Shown here piece after piece: positions 42,623-50,987 of a DNA stretch of 64,000 bases; position 1 is the stretch's first letter; each line of letters starts with the position of its first letter. The stretch covers positions 310,001 to 374,000 of the forward strand of contig BPUI01000002.1 in NCBI GenBank assembly GCA_019973575.1, read 5' to 3'. This DNA is from Gemmatimonadetes bacterium T265 (lineage in GTDB: Bacteria > Gemmatimonadota > Gemmatimonadetes > Gemmatimonadales > Gemmatimonadaceae). Below the pieces are notes generated by a model. It saw nothing but the letters and a program-made list of their open reading frames with translations, made no database searches and was not told the origin of the DNA. The position numbers and the translations under genes were made by a program.

Positions 42623-43672
42623 CTACGCCCCGTCCTGCACCCGAACGCCGTCCGCGTCCACCGCGAACTCGACCAACGCGCCCCACCCGCCGACCGCCGC
42701 CCGCACCGCCGCCTCCCGCCCCTCCGCCGCGACGAGCAGCACGCACCCCCCGCCCGACGCGCCGAGCGCCTTCGCGCCCAACGCACCCGCCTTGCCCCCC
42801 GCCGCGACGATCGCGTCGATGCGCGCCGTCGGGATCGCCGGATGCAGCGCGCGCTGCGACGCCCAGTGCTCGCCGACGAGCGCGCCTAACGCGTCGACGT
42901 CGCCGCCCGCGAGCGCGGCCGCCATCGCCCCGGCGAGCGCGCGCATCCGGGCCAGCGCGTCGACCACCCGCCGCCCGCCCGCGGCGTAGGCGTCGAGCAC
43001 CGCGGTGATCGTGTCCCCCGAAATCCGCGACTCCCCGGTGTAGACCACCACGCACCGCCGCTCGAGCGCGCGGCGCGTGGCATCGGACAGCGGGAGGCGC
43101 GTCACCCGCGCCGGCGCGCCGCCCGCGGCCGCGCCGAAGTCCAGCCGCAGCGCGCCGCCGAACGCGGCCGCGTAGTGGTCCTGCCGCCCGCCCGCGATCC
43201 CCGCGTCTTCCACCTCCGCGGCGCGGCTCGCCTCCGCGAGCGCCGCGCGGCCCGGGTCGTCCGGTTGCCCGTCGCGCCGGGCGGCCGGACCGCGCCACGC
43301 CGCACACGCGGCCGCGAGGGCGACGCCCAACGCGCTCGACCCGCCGAGCCCGGCGCCGACGGGGAGGTCCGTACGGGTGCCGACCGGGGGCGGCGCGCCG
43401 TCGAGCCCCGCGCGCCGGAGCGCCGCGCGCACGAGCCCGGCCGCGGGGCCGTCGGCGCGCCGGTCGAAGGCGGACGCGTTAGGCGTCGCCGGCGCCGCCG
43501 CGCGCGGGTCGCCGAGCACGACCGTCGCCCGCCGCGCGATGGCGAGGTTACACACCGTGCCGCCCTCGCGGTCGCAGTAGGGCGGCACGTCCGTCCACCC
43601 GCCGCCGAAGTCGAGGCGCGCGGGCGCGTGCGCGGTCACGACGCGCGGCACCCCACCCGGCTGCGCGCTCAC
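42623..43672 (-). CDS. GHMP-family sugar kinase (fucokinase/HddA-like)
   Basis: A 349-residue GHMP kinase. The N-terminal substrate motif is APARLDFGGGWTDVPPYC, typical of the fucokinase/heptose-7-phosphate kinase group. The ATP-binding loop is PVGAGLGGSSALGVALA, followed by EVEDAGIAGGRQDHYAAAFGG and the C-terminal motif GALGAKALGASGGGCVLLV. Members phosphorylate a sugar hydroxyl (heptose 7-phosphate or fucose). The GTG at 43672 was chosen because it gives VSAQPGGVPRVVTAHAP and starts 7 bases after the previous gene; longer frames are unconserved. No other heptose or GDP-sugar genes are nearby, so the substrate is open. Confidence 0.82.
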   Translation of the reverse strand: MSAQPGGVPRVVTAHAPARLDFGGGWTDVPPYCDREGGTVCNLAIARRATVVLGDPRAAAPATPNASAFDRRADGPAAGLVRAALRRAGLDGAPPPVGTRTDLPVGAGLGGSSALGVALAAACAAWRGPAARRDGQPDDPGRAALAEASRAAEVEDAGIAGGRQDHYAAAFGGALRLDFGAAAGGAPARVTRLPLSDATRRALERRCVVVYTGESRISGDTITAVLDAYAAGGRRVVDALARMRALAGAMAAALAGGDVDALGALVGEHWASQRALHPAIPTARIDAIVAAGGKAGALGAKALGASGGGCVLLVAAEGREAAVRAAVGGWGALVEFAVDADGVRVQDGA

Positions 43673-43679
43673 CCGCGCC

Positions 43680-44225
43680 TCACGAACTGTGGTCGTGCAC
43701 GATCTTCCACTCGCCGCCGAGCCGGCGCACGACGAGCGACGTCGGCCCGCGCGCAATGGTCGAATCGGCGCCGGCCGCCGTGCGCTGCGACAGCACGTAG
43801 TAGGCGATCGCGTTCGCGACGTCGGGTGCGAGCAGGTCGACTTCGAGCTGTTCGAAGCGGAGCGTCCCGCGCGCGACCCCCGGCGCGAAGCGCGGCGCGT
43901 AGGCCGCCCGGATCTCGGGGACCCCGCGCACGATCCCGTGCCGTCCGATGTATGTCGTCCCCTCGCCAGGCGCGTAGAAGCTCACGAAACCGTCGAGGTC
44001 GCCACGATTCCATGCGATCGCCGAACGCTCCAGCATCGAGCGGACTCCGGCCAGCGCGGTCGAATCCGCCGATGTGGGCCGCCGCACGAGCCCCCGGCGC
44101 ACCGGCGGCTGGACGGGCTGCGCGGAGGCAGGAGGACGCACGGCCATCGCTGCCACGACGACCAGCGCCACACCGCGCCCGAGGCGTCGTCGGTCACCGC
44201 GGATTCGCTGCACGACGTGTAACAT
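43680..44225 (-). CDS. Secreted SnoaL-like/DUF4440-type protein
   Basis: A 181-residue protein with a signal peptide (VALVVVAAMAVRPPASAQ) and a SnoaL-like alpha+beta barrel (VRSMLERSAIAWNRGDLDGFVSFYAPGEGTTYIGRHGIVRGVPEIRAAYAPRF, then LRFEQLEVDLLAPDVANAIAYYVLSQ, and a C-terminal VVRRLGGEWKIVHDHSS). Members of DUF4440 bind small hydrophobic ligands or act as isomerases. The motif of catalytic residues is not conserved across the group, so no reaction is assigned. The ATG at 44225 precedes the signal peptide. It leads directly into the GHMP kinase gene. Confidence 0.78.
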   Translation of the reverse strand: MLHVVQRIRGDRRRLGRGVALVVVAAMAVRPPASAQPVQPPVRRGLVRRPTSADSTALAGVRSMLERSAIAWNRGDLDGFVSFYAPGEGTTYIGRHGIVRGVPEIRAAYAPRFAPGVARGTLRFEQLEVDLLAPDVANAIAYYVLSQRTAAGADSTIARGPTSLVVRRLGGEWKIVHDHSS

Positions 44226-44367
44226 TGAGGCGGGAAGTGGAGGAAAGTGTGCCGGCGCGTCCGCGCCCGCGTTCGGACTGTGAGAGTCCGGGCGCCGCGA
44301 ATCTACGTCGTGAGAAATCCGTAGCACCGCTGCTGCAGGGCATGCCGTTTGCCCCCGAGAGAGACCG

Positions 44368-45951
44368 ATGCCGGACTTCGAGCAGTACCTCCGCGGTCGC
44401 ACCTTGATCCTGCTCTCGAACCGGGAGCCGTACGAACACACGGCCGCGAGCGACGGCGGCGCCCCGTCGGCCCGCCGTCCCGCGGGCGGTCTCGTCTCCG
44501 CGCTCGACCCGACGATGCAGCGCACCCAGGGCACCTGGGTCGCCTGGGGCTCCGGGTCGGCGGACCGCGAGACCACGGACGCCGAGGGGCGGGTGCAGGT
44601 CCCGCCCGAGGCGCCCCGCTACACCCTCCGCCGGGTCTGGCTCGACAGCGCCGACGTGGAGGGCTACTACCAGGGCTTCGCGAATAGCGCGCTCTGGCCG
44701 GTGTGCCACATGCTCCTGCAGCACTACAGCTTCCGGCAGGAGCACTGGGAACGCTATGCGGCCGTGAACGTCCGGTTCGCCGACGCGGCCGCCGAGGAGT
44801 GCCGACGGGCCGCGCACCCGCCCGTCGTCTGGACGCAGGACTACCATCTCGCCCTCGCGCCCGCGCTCCTCCGCGCGCGCCTGACGGCAACCGGCACGCT
44901 CAAGCGCGCGTTCCTGCACCACTTCTGGCACATCCCCTTCCCACCGCCCGACCTCTTCAACCTCCTGCCCACGCACGTCCAGGGCGAGGTGCTGCGCGGG
45001 CTACTCGGCAACGACCTGCTCGAGTTCCACACCGAGCGCCACGCGATGAACTTCATGGACTGCGTGGCGACTTTCGTCCCGGGCGCGCAGGTCCGCCGCG
45101 AGCACCACTTCGTACGCTACGAGGGCCGCACCGTACGCGTCGGCGCCTTCCCGATCTCGGTCGACGCCGCGTATTACGAGCGGCTCGCCCGCGAGGGCGC
45201 CCCGCGCGCGGCCGAGCTGCGCGCGCGCTACGCGGGGCCCGGGCGCACGCTCGCCGTCTCGGTCGACCGGATCGACTACACCAAAGGCATCCCCGAGCGT
45301 CTCCGCGCCCTCGACGCGCTCTGGTCGGGCGCGCCCGATCTGCGCGAGAAGCTCACGGTGTTGCTCGTCGGCACGCCGTCGCGCAGCGAGATCGCCTCGT
45401 ACCAGGCGATCGAGACCGAGGTCGAGGACCTCGTCCAGCACATCAACGCGCAGTGGGGGACCGCTACCTGGACGCCGATCGTCTACGTCCACGAGAACGT
45501 CGCGGCCCCGGAGCTCGCCGCGATGTACCGCGCGGCCGACCTCTGCCTCGTCTCCTCGCTGCAGGACGGGATGAACCTCGTCGCCAAGGAGTACGTCGCC
45601 TGCAACGTCGACGAGCAGGGTGTGCTCGTGCTCAGCCGATTGACCGGCGCGGCGGAGGAGATCTACGGCGCGGTGCTCATCAACCCCTTCAACGTCGACG
45701 GGTTCGTCGAGGGGCTGCGCGAGGCGGTTGCGATGCCACCGGTCGAACGGCGGCGGCGCATGCACGCGATGCGTGACCAACTCGACCGCGCGACCATCTT
45801 CGACTGGCTTGCGGCGATCCTGTCGCGCGTCGCCGAGCTCGCCCCGCCCGCCGACGCCGTCGCGGCCGGCGTCCCCTCGAACGACTCGGCCCCGCTCCGC
45901 ACCACCGCGTCGGGGCGCGACCTCACCCTCGGCGCGGGGTCGACGGTCTGA
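44368..45951 (+). CDS. otsA: Alpha,alpha-trehalose-6-phosphate synthase
   Basis: A 527-residue GT20 glycosyltransferase that joins UDP-glucose and glucose 6-phosphate to give trehalose 6-phosphate. Motifs: [10 protein letters not shown] at the N-terminus, [76 protein letters not shown] and [21 protein letters not shown]. Canonical N-terminal sugar-binding and C-terminal UDP-glucose-binding lobes are complete. It starts at the ATG at 44368. The phosphatase gene otsB follows 11 bases downstream, forming a trehalose operon for osmotic or desiccation stress. Confidence 0.94.
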   Translation: MPDFEQYLRGRTLILLSNREPYEHTAASDGGAPSARRPAGGLVSALDPTMQRTQGTWVAWGSGSADRETTDAEGRVQVPPEAPRYTLRRVWLDSADVEGYYQGFANSALWPVCHMLLQHYSFRQEHWERYAAVNVRFADAAAEECRRAAHPPVVWTQDYHLALAPALLRARLTATGTLKRAFLHHFWHIPFPPPDLFNLLPTHVQGEVLRGLLGNDLLEFHTERHAMNFMDCVATFVPGAQVRREHHFVRYEGRTVRVGAFPISVDAAYYERLAREGAPRAAELRARYAGPGRTLAVSVDRIDYTKGIPERLRALDALWSGAPDLREKLTVLLVGTPSRSEIASYQAIETEVEDLVQHINAQWGTATWTPIVYVHENVAAPELAAMYRAADLCLVSSLQDGMNLVAKEYVACNVDEQGVLVLSRLTGAAEEIYGAVLINPFNVDGFVEGLREAVAMPPVERRRRMHAMRDQLDRATIFDWLAAILSRVAELAPPADAVAAGVPSNDSAPLRTTASGRDLTLGAGSTV

Positions 45952-45962
45952 CGCGAGCCGAC

Positions 45963-46871
45963 GTGCTCGCCCCACCGGCGCCCCGCGCGCCGATGGCCGA
46001 CGCGCCCGCGGACGGCTCGCCCCGCGACGGCTCGCCCGCGGACGCGTCGCCGCCGCACCCCGGCCGCGCGGTGGCCACGCTGCTCGCCGGCCGTGCGCGG
46101 GACCACGCTCTCACTGTGCTCGTGGCGGGGCGCCCGCTCGCGCTCTGCCTCGACATCGACGGTACGCTCGCGCCGATCGCGCCGCGGCCGGAAGACGCGC
46201 GCACGCCCGAGCCGACGCTCCGCACGCTCGAACGACTCGCCGCGCACCCGGGCGTGCGGGTCGCGCTCGTCACCGGGCGCTCCACCGCCGCCGCACGTGC
46301 GCTCGTGCCCGTGCGCGGGCTCTGGATCGTCGGCAATCACGGGGCCGAAACGCTCGCGCCGGACGCGCCCGAGCCCGAGGTCGATCCCGCGGTCGCGGCT
46401 TACGGCCCGGCGCTCGACCGCCTCGCGGCCGCGCTCAAACGGTTCACAGGCACGCCGGGCGTCCTCGTCGAGAACAAGCGCTGGAGCCTCTCCCTCCACA
46501 CCCGCCTCGCCCCGCCCGACGCGCGCCCGGCGATCGTCGACGAGGCCCGCGCGCTCTGCGCGGCCGAGGGGCTCCGCGCGGACGACGGCAAGGCCGTGCT
46601 CGAGTTCAAGGCGCCGGTCGCGGTCGACAAGGGCACGGCCACGCTCGCGCTGCTCGCGCGCTGGGGCGCGACCGCGCCCGAGGCGGGTGTGCTCGCCGCG
46701 GGCGACGACGCGACGGACGAGCATCTCTTTCGCCGACTGCGCGAGGCCGCCCCGGCCGCCTGCACCGTGCGCGTCGGCGCCGACGCCCCGACTTGGGCCG
46801 CGTACCGCCTCGACGACCCGGCGGCGCTGGCGGAGTTCCTCGACGACCTCGCGGACGCGTTAGGAGCCTGA
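45963..46871 (+). CDS. otsB: Trehalose-6-phosphate phosphatase
   Basis: A 302-residue HAD-superfamily phosphatase that completes trehalose synthesis. The HAD motif I is ALCLDIDGTLAPI (nucleophile Asp and acid/base Asp), motif II ALVTGRS, motif III K in KGTATLALLARWG and motif IV AAGDDATDEHLF. The cap domain carries WSLSLHTRL. The first 45 residues are Ala/Pro/Ser-rich and non-catalytic; a start at the ATG at 45993 is also possible. The GTG at 45963 lies 11 bases after otsA. It converges with a small hypothetical gene and overlaps its end by 12 bases. Confidence 0.92.
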   Translation: MLAPPAPRAPMADAPADGSPRDGSPADASPPHPGRAVATLLAGRARDHALTVLVAGRPLALCLDIDGTLAPIAPRPEDARTPEPTLRTLERLAAHPGVRVALVTGRSTAAARALVPVRGLWIVGNHGAETLAPDAPEPEVDPAVAAYGPALDRLAAALKRFTGTPGVLVENKRWSLSLHTRLAPPDARPAIVDEARALCAAEGLRADDGKAVLEFKAPVAVDKGTATLALLARWGATAPEAGVLAAGDDATDEHLFRRLREAAPAACTVRVGADAPTWAAYRLDDPAALAEFLDDLADALGA

Positions 46872-47129
46872 GACGACGCCCGGCGGACCACCGCCGGCTC
46901 GCCGTGCGATCGCCTCGCCCTCGTCCCGCGTCAGCCGTCCGAGCCGCACGAGGAACTCGACCGCGTCGCGCGCGCTCGCCGGGTGTAGCGCACCCAGTTC
47001 GGCCGGGTCCGCGAGTACGGCGGCGAGCGCGTCGGCGAGCACAGTCGTGGCCTCGTCGGCGATCACCCGCCCTTCGTCAGCGAGCCGGTCGCCCGCGTCT
47101 TCTAAGTGGCTCGGCTCGGCCGGCGGCAT
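46860..47129 (-). CDS. Small hypothetical protein of 89 residues
   Basis: An acidic, helical protein: DRLADEGRVIADEATTVLADALAAVLADPAELGALHPASARDAVEFLVRLGRLTRDEGEAIARR. It contains no domain I know. Its 3' end overlaps otsB by 12 bases on the opposite strand. The ATG at 47129 opens into an AT-richer upstream region, which could hold its promoter. The C-terminal helix resembles short C-terminal tails of small regulatory proteins, but that is weak. Confidence 0.5.
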   Translation of the reverse strand: MPPAEPSHLEDAGDRLADEGRVIADEATTVLADALAAVLADPAELGALHPASARDAVEFLVRLGRLTRDEGEAIARRAGGGPPGVVSGS

Positions 47130-47375
47130 ACCCCCAAACTACCGTTCTGCCAACTCTGGACAGGACGTACATCGCCGAAAATCTGAGTGGACGAGATCCG
47201 GTGTCGCAGGTCACAGTAATCCAGCAGATCGGAGCAGAACTCCAGATCTGCGGCGTTACCTCCCCCATAGCGCCTCGTCCCTGTGCTGAACGTCGTACCG
47301 CGATCCCGTATGACCGGCCATTTCGGCGCAGGGCCGGCCTGTCGGGCGCCGCAGCGGGGGGTTAAGCTCTTGGCC
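47130..47375. promoter_or_regulatory. AT-richer divergent regulatory region before an ECF sigma gene
   Basis: This 245-base stretch is visibly lower in GC than its surroundings. It contains a near-palindrome at 47224-47251 (GCAGATCGGAG paired with CTCCAGATCTGC). No open frame on either strand is convincing. It probably carries the promoter of the sigma-factor operon and that of the 89-residue gene; which elements matter cannot be fixed by eye. An autoregulated ECF promoter is plausible. Confidence 0.4.
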
Positions 47376-47945
47376 GTGTCCACCACCACGGTACCCGGGG
47401 CGAACCTCGACCCCTCCGATGCGGACCAACAGGTCATCACGAGCGTACTCGCGGGCGACCGCGACGCGTTCTCCGTCCTCATCCACCGATACAGCGACCC
47501 GCTGTACCGGCACGCGCTGGGGATGACCGGCAGTCCGGACGTCGCGGAAGACATTCTCCAGCAGTCGTTCATCAAGGCGTTTCACCACCTCGCCGAGGTG
47601 CGCGGGCGGTTCGATGCGTGGCTCTTCCGGATCGTAGCAAACGGGTGCAAGGATTGGCTGAAGAACATCCGCCGCACCCACGTCAGCTACGAAGAGGACG
47701 ACCAGCCGTCGAGCTACGCGACCCCCGACGAGGACCTCGACCGCAGCGAGCTGCGGCAGGACCTGGACCGCGCGCTGGCCACGCTCAACGCGAGCCTCCG
47801 CGAGGCCTTCGTCATGAAACACGTCGAGGGGCGGTCGTACGAAGAGATGAGTGACCTGCTCGGGACCACCGTCGGCGCGCTCAAAATGCGCGTCCACCGC
47901 GCGCGCGAGGCGCTGCACGCCATTCTGGAGGAGAAATACGCCTGA
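47376..47945 (+). CDS. ECF-family RNA polymerase sigma factor
   Basis: A 189-residue sigma factor from a GTG at 47376. Region 2 reads ITSVLAGDRDAFSVLIHRYSDPLYRHALGMTGSPDVAEDILQQSFIKAFHHLAEVRG, followed by FDAWLFRIVANGCKDWLKNIRR. Region 4 is LDRALATLNASLREAFVMKHVEGRSYEEMSDLLGTTVGALKMRVHRAREAL. Its stop overlaps the following ATG as TGATG, so the downstream 121-residue protein is probably its partner. An earlier in-frame TTG (47370) or ATG (47310) could also start it. Its targets are not evident here. Confidence 0.85.
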   Translation: MSTTTVPGANLDPSDADQQVITSVLAGDRDAFSVLIHRYSDPLYRHALGMTGSPDVAEDILQQSFIKAFHHLAEVRGRFDAWLFRIVANGCKDWLKNIRRTHVSYEEDDQPSSYATPDEDLDRSELRQDLDRALATLNASLREAFVMKHVEGRSYEEMSDLLGTTVGALKMRVHRAREALHAILEEKYA

Positions 47946-48310
47946 TGATGGACAACCTGACCCCCGAGTTCGGCCGCCCCGAACAGGAACGCGTCCGCCG
48001 CCCGGACGCCGCCGTCGCCCCCACGGCCGCTCCGCGTCCGGAGACGGACACGGACGCCGAGCCGCTCACCGGCCACCCCGCCCCCGTCGTGCAGCAGTGG
48101 CTTGACGGCGAGCGCACCGAGGCCGAGGCGCGCCGCACCGCCCCGCAGGACGTCGCGATGTGGGCCAAGGTGCAGGGCGAGACCGAGCGGCGCGGCCGCA
48201 TGACGACGCCCGCGCCCGTGATGGAGCGCCTCCTGGCCGCCATCCCGGCCGCGCCGGAGCCGCAAGGCGACGGCGTGGTGGACAAGGTCAAGAAGCTGTT
48301 CGGGAAGTGA
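47945..48310 (+). CDS. Small soluble partner of the ECF sigma factor (possible anti-sigma)
   Basis: A 121-residue protein translationally coupled to the upstream sigma gene by TGATG. The first half is Pro/Ala-rich and charged; the second half contains VVQQWLDGERTEAEARRTAPQDVAMWAKVQGETERRGRMTTPAPVMERLLAAIP. The WLDGE and WxxxxGETERR elements resemble the cytoplasmic segment of anti-sigma factors, but there is no membrane helix. It ends VDKVKKLFGK. Position suggests a regulator of the sigma factor; direct evidence is absent. Confidence 0.65.
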   Translation: MMDNLTPEFGRPEQERVRRPDAAVAPTAAPRPETDTDAEPLTGHPAPVVQQWLDGERTEAEARRTAPQDVAMWAKVQGETERRGRMTTPAPVMERLLAAIPAAPEPQGDGVVDKVKKLFGK

Positions 48311-48343
48311 CAACACGGGGCGCCTCGTGGCGCCCCGTGTTGT
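48310..48343 (+). terminator. 15-bp perfect hairpin after the sigma-factor operon
   Basis: ACAACACGGGGCGCC (48310-48324) pairs perfectly with 48329-48343 around a TCGT loop. The stem overlaps the last base of the stop codon at 48308-48310. This is the strongest terminator-like stem in the window. A T-run is lacking; it leads directly into a palindromic repeat element. Confidence 0.7.
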
Positions 48344-48441
48344 CATCCTGAGCGAAGCGAAGGATCGCTGGCCCTGGTAACGGGCCCCTCGGGGGTCGTC
48401 GCCGGGGAGCGATCCTTCGTCGCTTCGCTCCCCAGCATGAC
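48342..48441. repeat. Palindromic repeat element, copy 1 (downstream of lpdA)
   Basis: The left arm GTCATCCTGAGCGAAGCGAA with GGATCGCTGGCC, and the right arm GGAGCGATCCTTCGTCGCTT with CGCTCCCCAGCATGAC, form a long imperfect inverted repeat of about 100 bases. The core TCATCCTGAGCGNAGCGAAGGATC is shared with the copy at 49952-50079, and similar sequences are widespread in GC-rich bacteria as REP-like elements. The two copies bracket lpdA. Confidence 0.75.
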
Positions 48442-48466
48442 TCGCGGGCGGTAGTCCGCCCGCGCG

Positions 48467-49891
48467 TCAGATGTGGATCGCCCGCCCCAGCACCGCGAGC
48501 GCGGCCTCCTTCACCGTCTCGCTCAGCGTCGGGTGCGCGTGCACCGTGATCCCGACGTCCTCGCTCGCCGCGCGGTACTCGAACGCCAGCACGACCTCCG
48601 AGATCAGGTCGCTCGCGTTGGCCCCGATGATGTGGCAGCCGAGCAGCTCGTCCGTCTCCGCGTCGGCGATGAACTTCACGAAGCCGGTCGTCTCGGCCAT
48701 CGTGCGCGCGCGGCCGTTGGCGGAGAAGGGGAACTTGCCCGTCTTGTACGGCCGCCCTTCGGCCTTGACCTCGTGCTCCGCGTAGCCGACCGAGGCGATC
48801 TCCGGCCAGGTGTAGACCACGCTCGGCATCGAGTGATAGCCCATGTGCACGGGCTTCCCCGCGATCACCTCGGCCGCGACGACGCCCTCCTCCTCGGCCT
48901 TGTGCGCGAGCAGCTTGCCGCCCACGACGTCGCCGATCGCGTAGACCGTCGGGACGTTGGTCCGCATCTGCGCGTCGACGACGACCTCGCCGCGCTTGCC
49001 TAACGCGATCCCGAGCGCGGCCGCGTCGACGCCGCGGAGTGCGGGGCGCCGCCCGACCGAGACGAGCGCGTAGTCGGCCTCGAGGACCTCGGGCGCGCCG
49101 CCCTCCTTCTCGACCGTGACGCGGACGACGTCGCCCGCGCGCTCGGCGCCGGCCACGCGCACGCCCGTCTTGAGGACCAATCCCTGCTTCGTAAAGACGC
49201 GCGTCGCCTCCTTCACGACGTCCTCGTCGTTGCCGGGGAGGATCGTCGGCGCGAGCTCGACGACGGTGACCGTCGCGCCTAACCGCCGCCACACCGAGCC
49301 CAGCTCGAGCCCGATCACGCCGCCGCCGATGACGAGCAGGCGCCCCGGCACCTCGGGGATCTTGAGCGCGCCGATGTTGGAGAGCACGCGCTCCTCGTCG
49401 AAGCGCAAGAACCGCAGCTCGCTCGACACGGAGCCCGTGGCGATGATGACGTTCCGCGGCGCGTAGCTCGTCGTCGTGCCGTCGTGGCCGCGTACGTCGA
49501 CCCGGTTCCGGCCCTCGCCCGCGGCGACGAGCGTGCCCGTGCCCTTGGCCCAGGCGACCTTGTTCTTCTTGAAGAGGAACTCGACGCCTTTCGTGTTCGC
49601 GCCGACGACGTCGTCCTTGCGCTTCATCATCGCGCCGAGATCGAACTTCACGCCGTCGTACAGCACGCCGTGCTCCGCGGCGTGCAGGCGGGCGAATTCG
49701 TAGTGCTCGCTCGACTGCAGCAGGGCCTTGCTCGGGATGCAGCCGACGTTGACGCAGGTCCCGCCTAACGTCTTGTCGCTCTCGACGCAGACGGTGGCGA
49801 GGCCGAGCTGCGCGGCGCGGATCGCGGCGACGTAGCCGCCGGGCCCGCCGCCGAGGATCAGGACGTCGCAGGGGGTGGGGGTGGTGCTCAT
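48467..49891 (-). CDS. lpdA: Dihydrolipoyl dehydrogenase (E3)
   Basis: A 474-residue FAD disulfide oxidoreductase that reoxidises dihydrolipoamide in 2-oxoacid dehydrogenase complexes. FAD motif ILGGGPGGYVAAIRAAQLG; redox-active cysteines in GGTCVNVGCIPSK; central NAD motif LLVIGGGVIGLELGSVWRRLG; second FAD motif TVYAIGDVVGGKLLAHKAEEEG; and the C-terminal interface with the catalytic His-Glu pair in VHAHPTLSETVKEAA. Length and order are typical. The ATG at 49891 was chosen from homology. It is flanked on both sides by palindromic repeats; the E2 gene lies further upstream on the same strand, but separated by an SDR gene and the repeat, so it is probably transcribed on its own. Confidence 0.95.
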   Translation of the reverse strand: MSTTPTPCDVLILGGGPGGYVAAIRAAQLGLATVCVESDKTLGGTCVNVGCIPSKALLQSSEHYEFARLHAAEHGVLYDGVKFDLGAMMKRKDDVVGANTKGVEFLFKKNKVAWAKGTGTLVAAGEGRNRVDVRGHDGTTTSYAPRNVIIATGSVSSELRFLRFDEERVLSNIGALKIPEVPGRLLVIGGGVIGLELGSVWRRLGATVTVVELAPTILPGNDEDVVKEATRVFTKQGLVLKTGVRVAGAERAGDVVRVTVEKEGGAPEVLEADYALVSVGRRPALRGVDAAALGIALGKRGEVVVDAQMRTNVPTVYAIGDVVGGKLLAHKAEEEGVVAAEVIAGKPVHMGYHSMPSVVYTWPEIASVGYAEHEVKAEGRPYKTGKFPFSANGRARTMAETTGFVKFIADAETDELLGCHIIGANASDLISEVVLAFEYRAASEDVGITVHAHPTLSETVKEAALAVLGRAIHI

Positions 49892-49951
49892 AGGTGGTTC
49901 AGTAGAGATGAAAACCGAAGTGCGTGGCGTGACGTGGCCCAGGGCGCAGCC

Positions 49952-50079
49952 GTGTCATCCTGAGCGCAGCGAAGGATCGCTGTCCCCGCGGGGACCCCGA
50001 GGCGATCACCCCGGCGGAACGACGCAGTACACGGCATTGTCCCAGGGACAGCGATCCGTCGCTGCGCTCAGGATGACAC
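49952..50079. repeat. Palindromic repeat element, copy 2 (upstream of lpdA)
   Basis: The outer arms GTGTCATCCTGAGCGCAGCG and CGCTGCGCTCAGGATGACAC are perfect inverted copies; inside, GGATCGCTGTCCC pairs with GGGACAGCGATCC. The spacer carries CCGCGGGGACCCC. Same family as 48342-48441. It separates lpdA from the SDR gene and may act as a terminator or REP element. Confidence 0.75.
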
Positions 50080-50111
50080 ACGGCAGCGCGGCCCGCCGTA
50101 ACGCGTGCACG

Positions 50112-50987
50112 TCACCGGCCCACCATCCCCTCCGTCGCCGCCCACAGCGCCTCCTGCACCGCGACGTCGTAGCTCGGCCCCGACGACCGCCTCGCGCGCT
50201 GCTTCTTGTAGTACCCGCCGGTTGCGCCGCGGATCGCCGGGTCCGAGGCGAGGTACACGCTCGTCCGCGCGCCCTTATTCGGGCTCGTCATGAAGGGCCG
50301 AGCGAGCTTGAACATCAGCCCGGTCGCGCCTTCGGCCCCGACCGCGAACCCGCTCGCGATGACGCCGGGGTGCAACGCGTTCGCCGTCACCCCGGTTCCG
50401 CCGAGCCGCCGCGCGAGCGCGTAGGCGAACATCACGTTCGCGAGCTTGCTCACGGCGTACGCGCGCATCGGCGACCACCCGCGCGTCAGCTGCAGGTCGT
50501 CGACCGGGAGGGTGCGCGCGGCCTGGTGCGCGTCCGAGGCGACGACGACCACGCGCGCGTCGCCGGTCGCCGCGCCGGCCGCGCGCAGCGGGTCGAGCAG
50601 GAGCGCGGTGAGCAGGAAGTAGGCGACGTGGTTGAGCGCGAGCGTCGCCTCGACGCCGTCGACGGTGAGCTGCCGCGTGTCGAAGATCGCCCCCGCGTTG
50701 TTGACGAGCACGTCGAGCCGCGGTGCGCGCGCGCGCACCGCGTCCGCGAGCTGCCGCACGTCCGCCTGCCGCGACAGGTCGGCCTGGAGCACCTCGGCCG
50801 ACCCGCCGCGCCCGGACGCGGCGGCACGCGCCCGCACCTCGCGCAGCGCGTCCTCCCCGCGCGCCCGGTCGCGGGCGACGAGGAGGACGCGGTCGCCGCG
50901 CTCGGCCAGCGCGGCCGCGGTGGCGCGGCCGATGCCGCCGGTCGCGCCGGTGACGAGGACGGTCCGCTCGGTCGGGCGGTCCGTCAC
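50112..50987 (-). CDS. Short-chain dehydrogenase (retinol dehydrogenase-like)
   Basis: A 291-residue classical SDR. Cofactor motif [30 protein letters not shown] suggests NADP(H). NNAGAIF is the structural motif, [11 protein letters not shown] carries the catalytic Ser, and [19 protein letters not shown] the Tyr-x-x-x-Lys pair. [10 protein letters not shown] is the substrate-loop region. Members of the retinol dehydrogenase-like group reduce varied carbonyls. The GTG at 50987 overlaps the E2 stop as GTGA, so the gene is the second cistron after sucB; why is unclear. Confidence 0.88.
   Translation of the reverse strand: MTDRPTERTVLVTGATGGIGRATAAALAERGDRVLLVARDRARGEDALREVRARAAASGRGGSAEVLQADLSRQADVRQLADAVRARAPRLDVLVNNAGAIFDTRQLTVDGVEATLALNHVAYFLLTALLLDPLRAAGAATGDARVVVVASDAHQAARTLPVDDLQLTRGWSPMRAYAVSKLANVMFAYALARRLGGTGVTANALHPGVIASGFAVGAEGATGLMFKLARPFMTSPNKGARTSVYLASDPAIRGATGGYYKKQRARRSSGPSYDVAVQEALWAATEGMVGR

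Noticed and set aside
47224-47251. Near-palindrome considered as a riboswitch or small RNA
   Set aside because: Only a single imperfect stem is seen with no conserved riboswitch core; left as part of a regulatory region.
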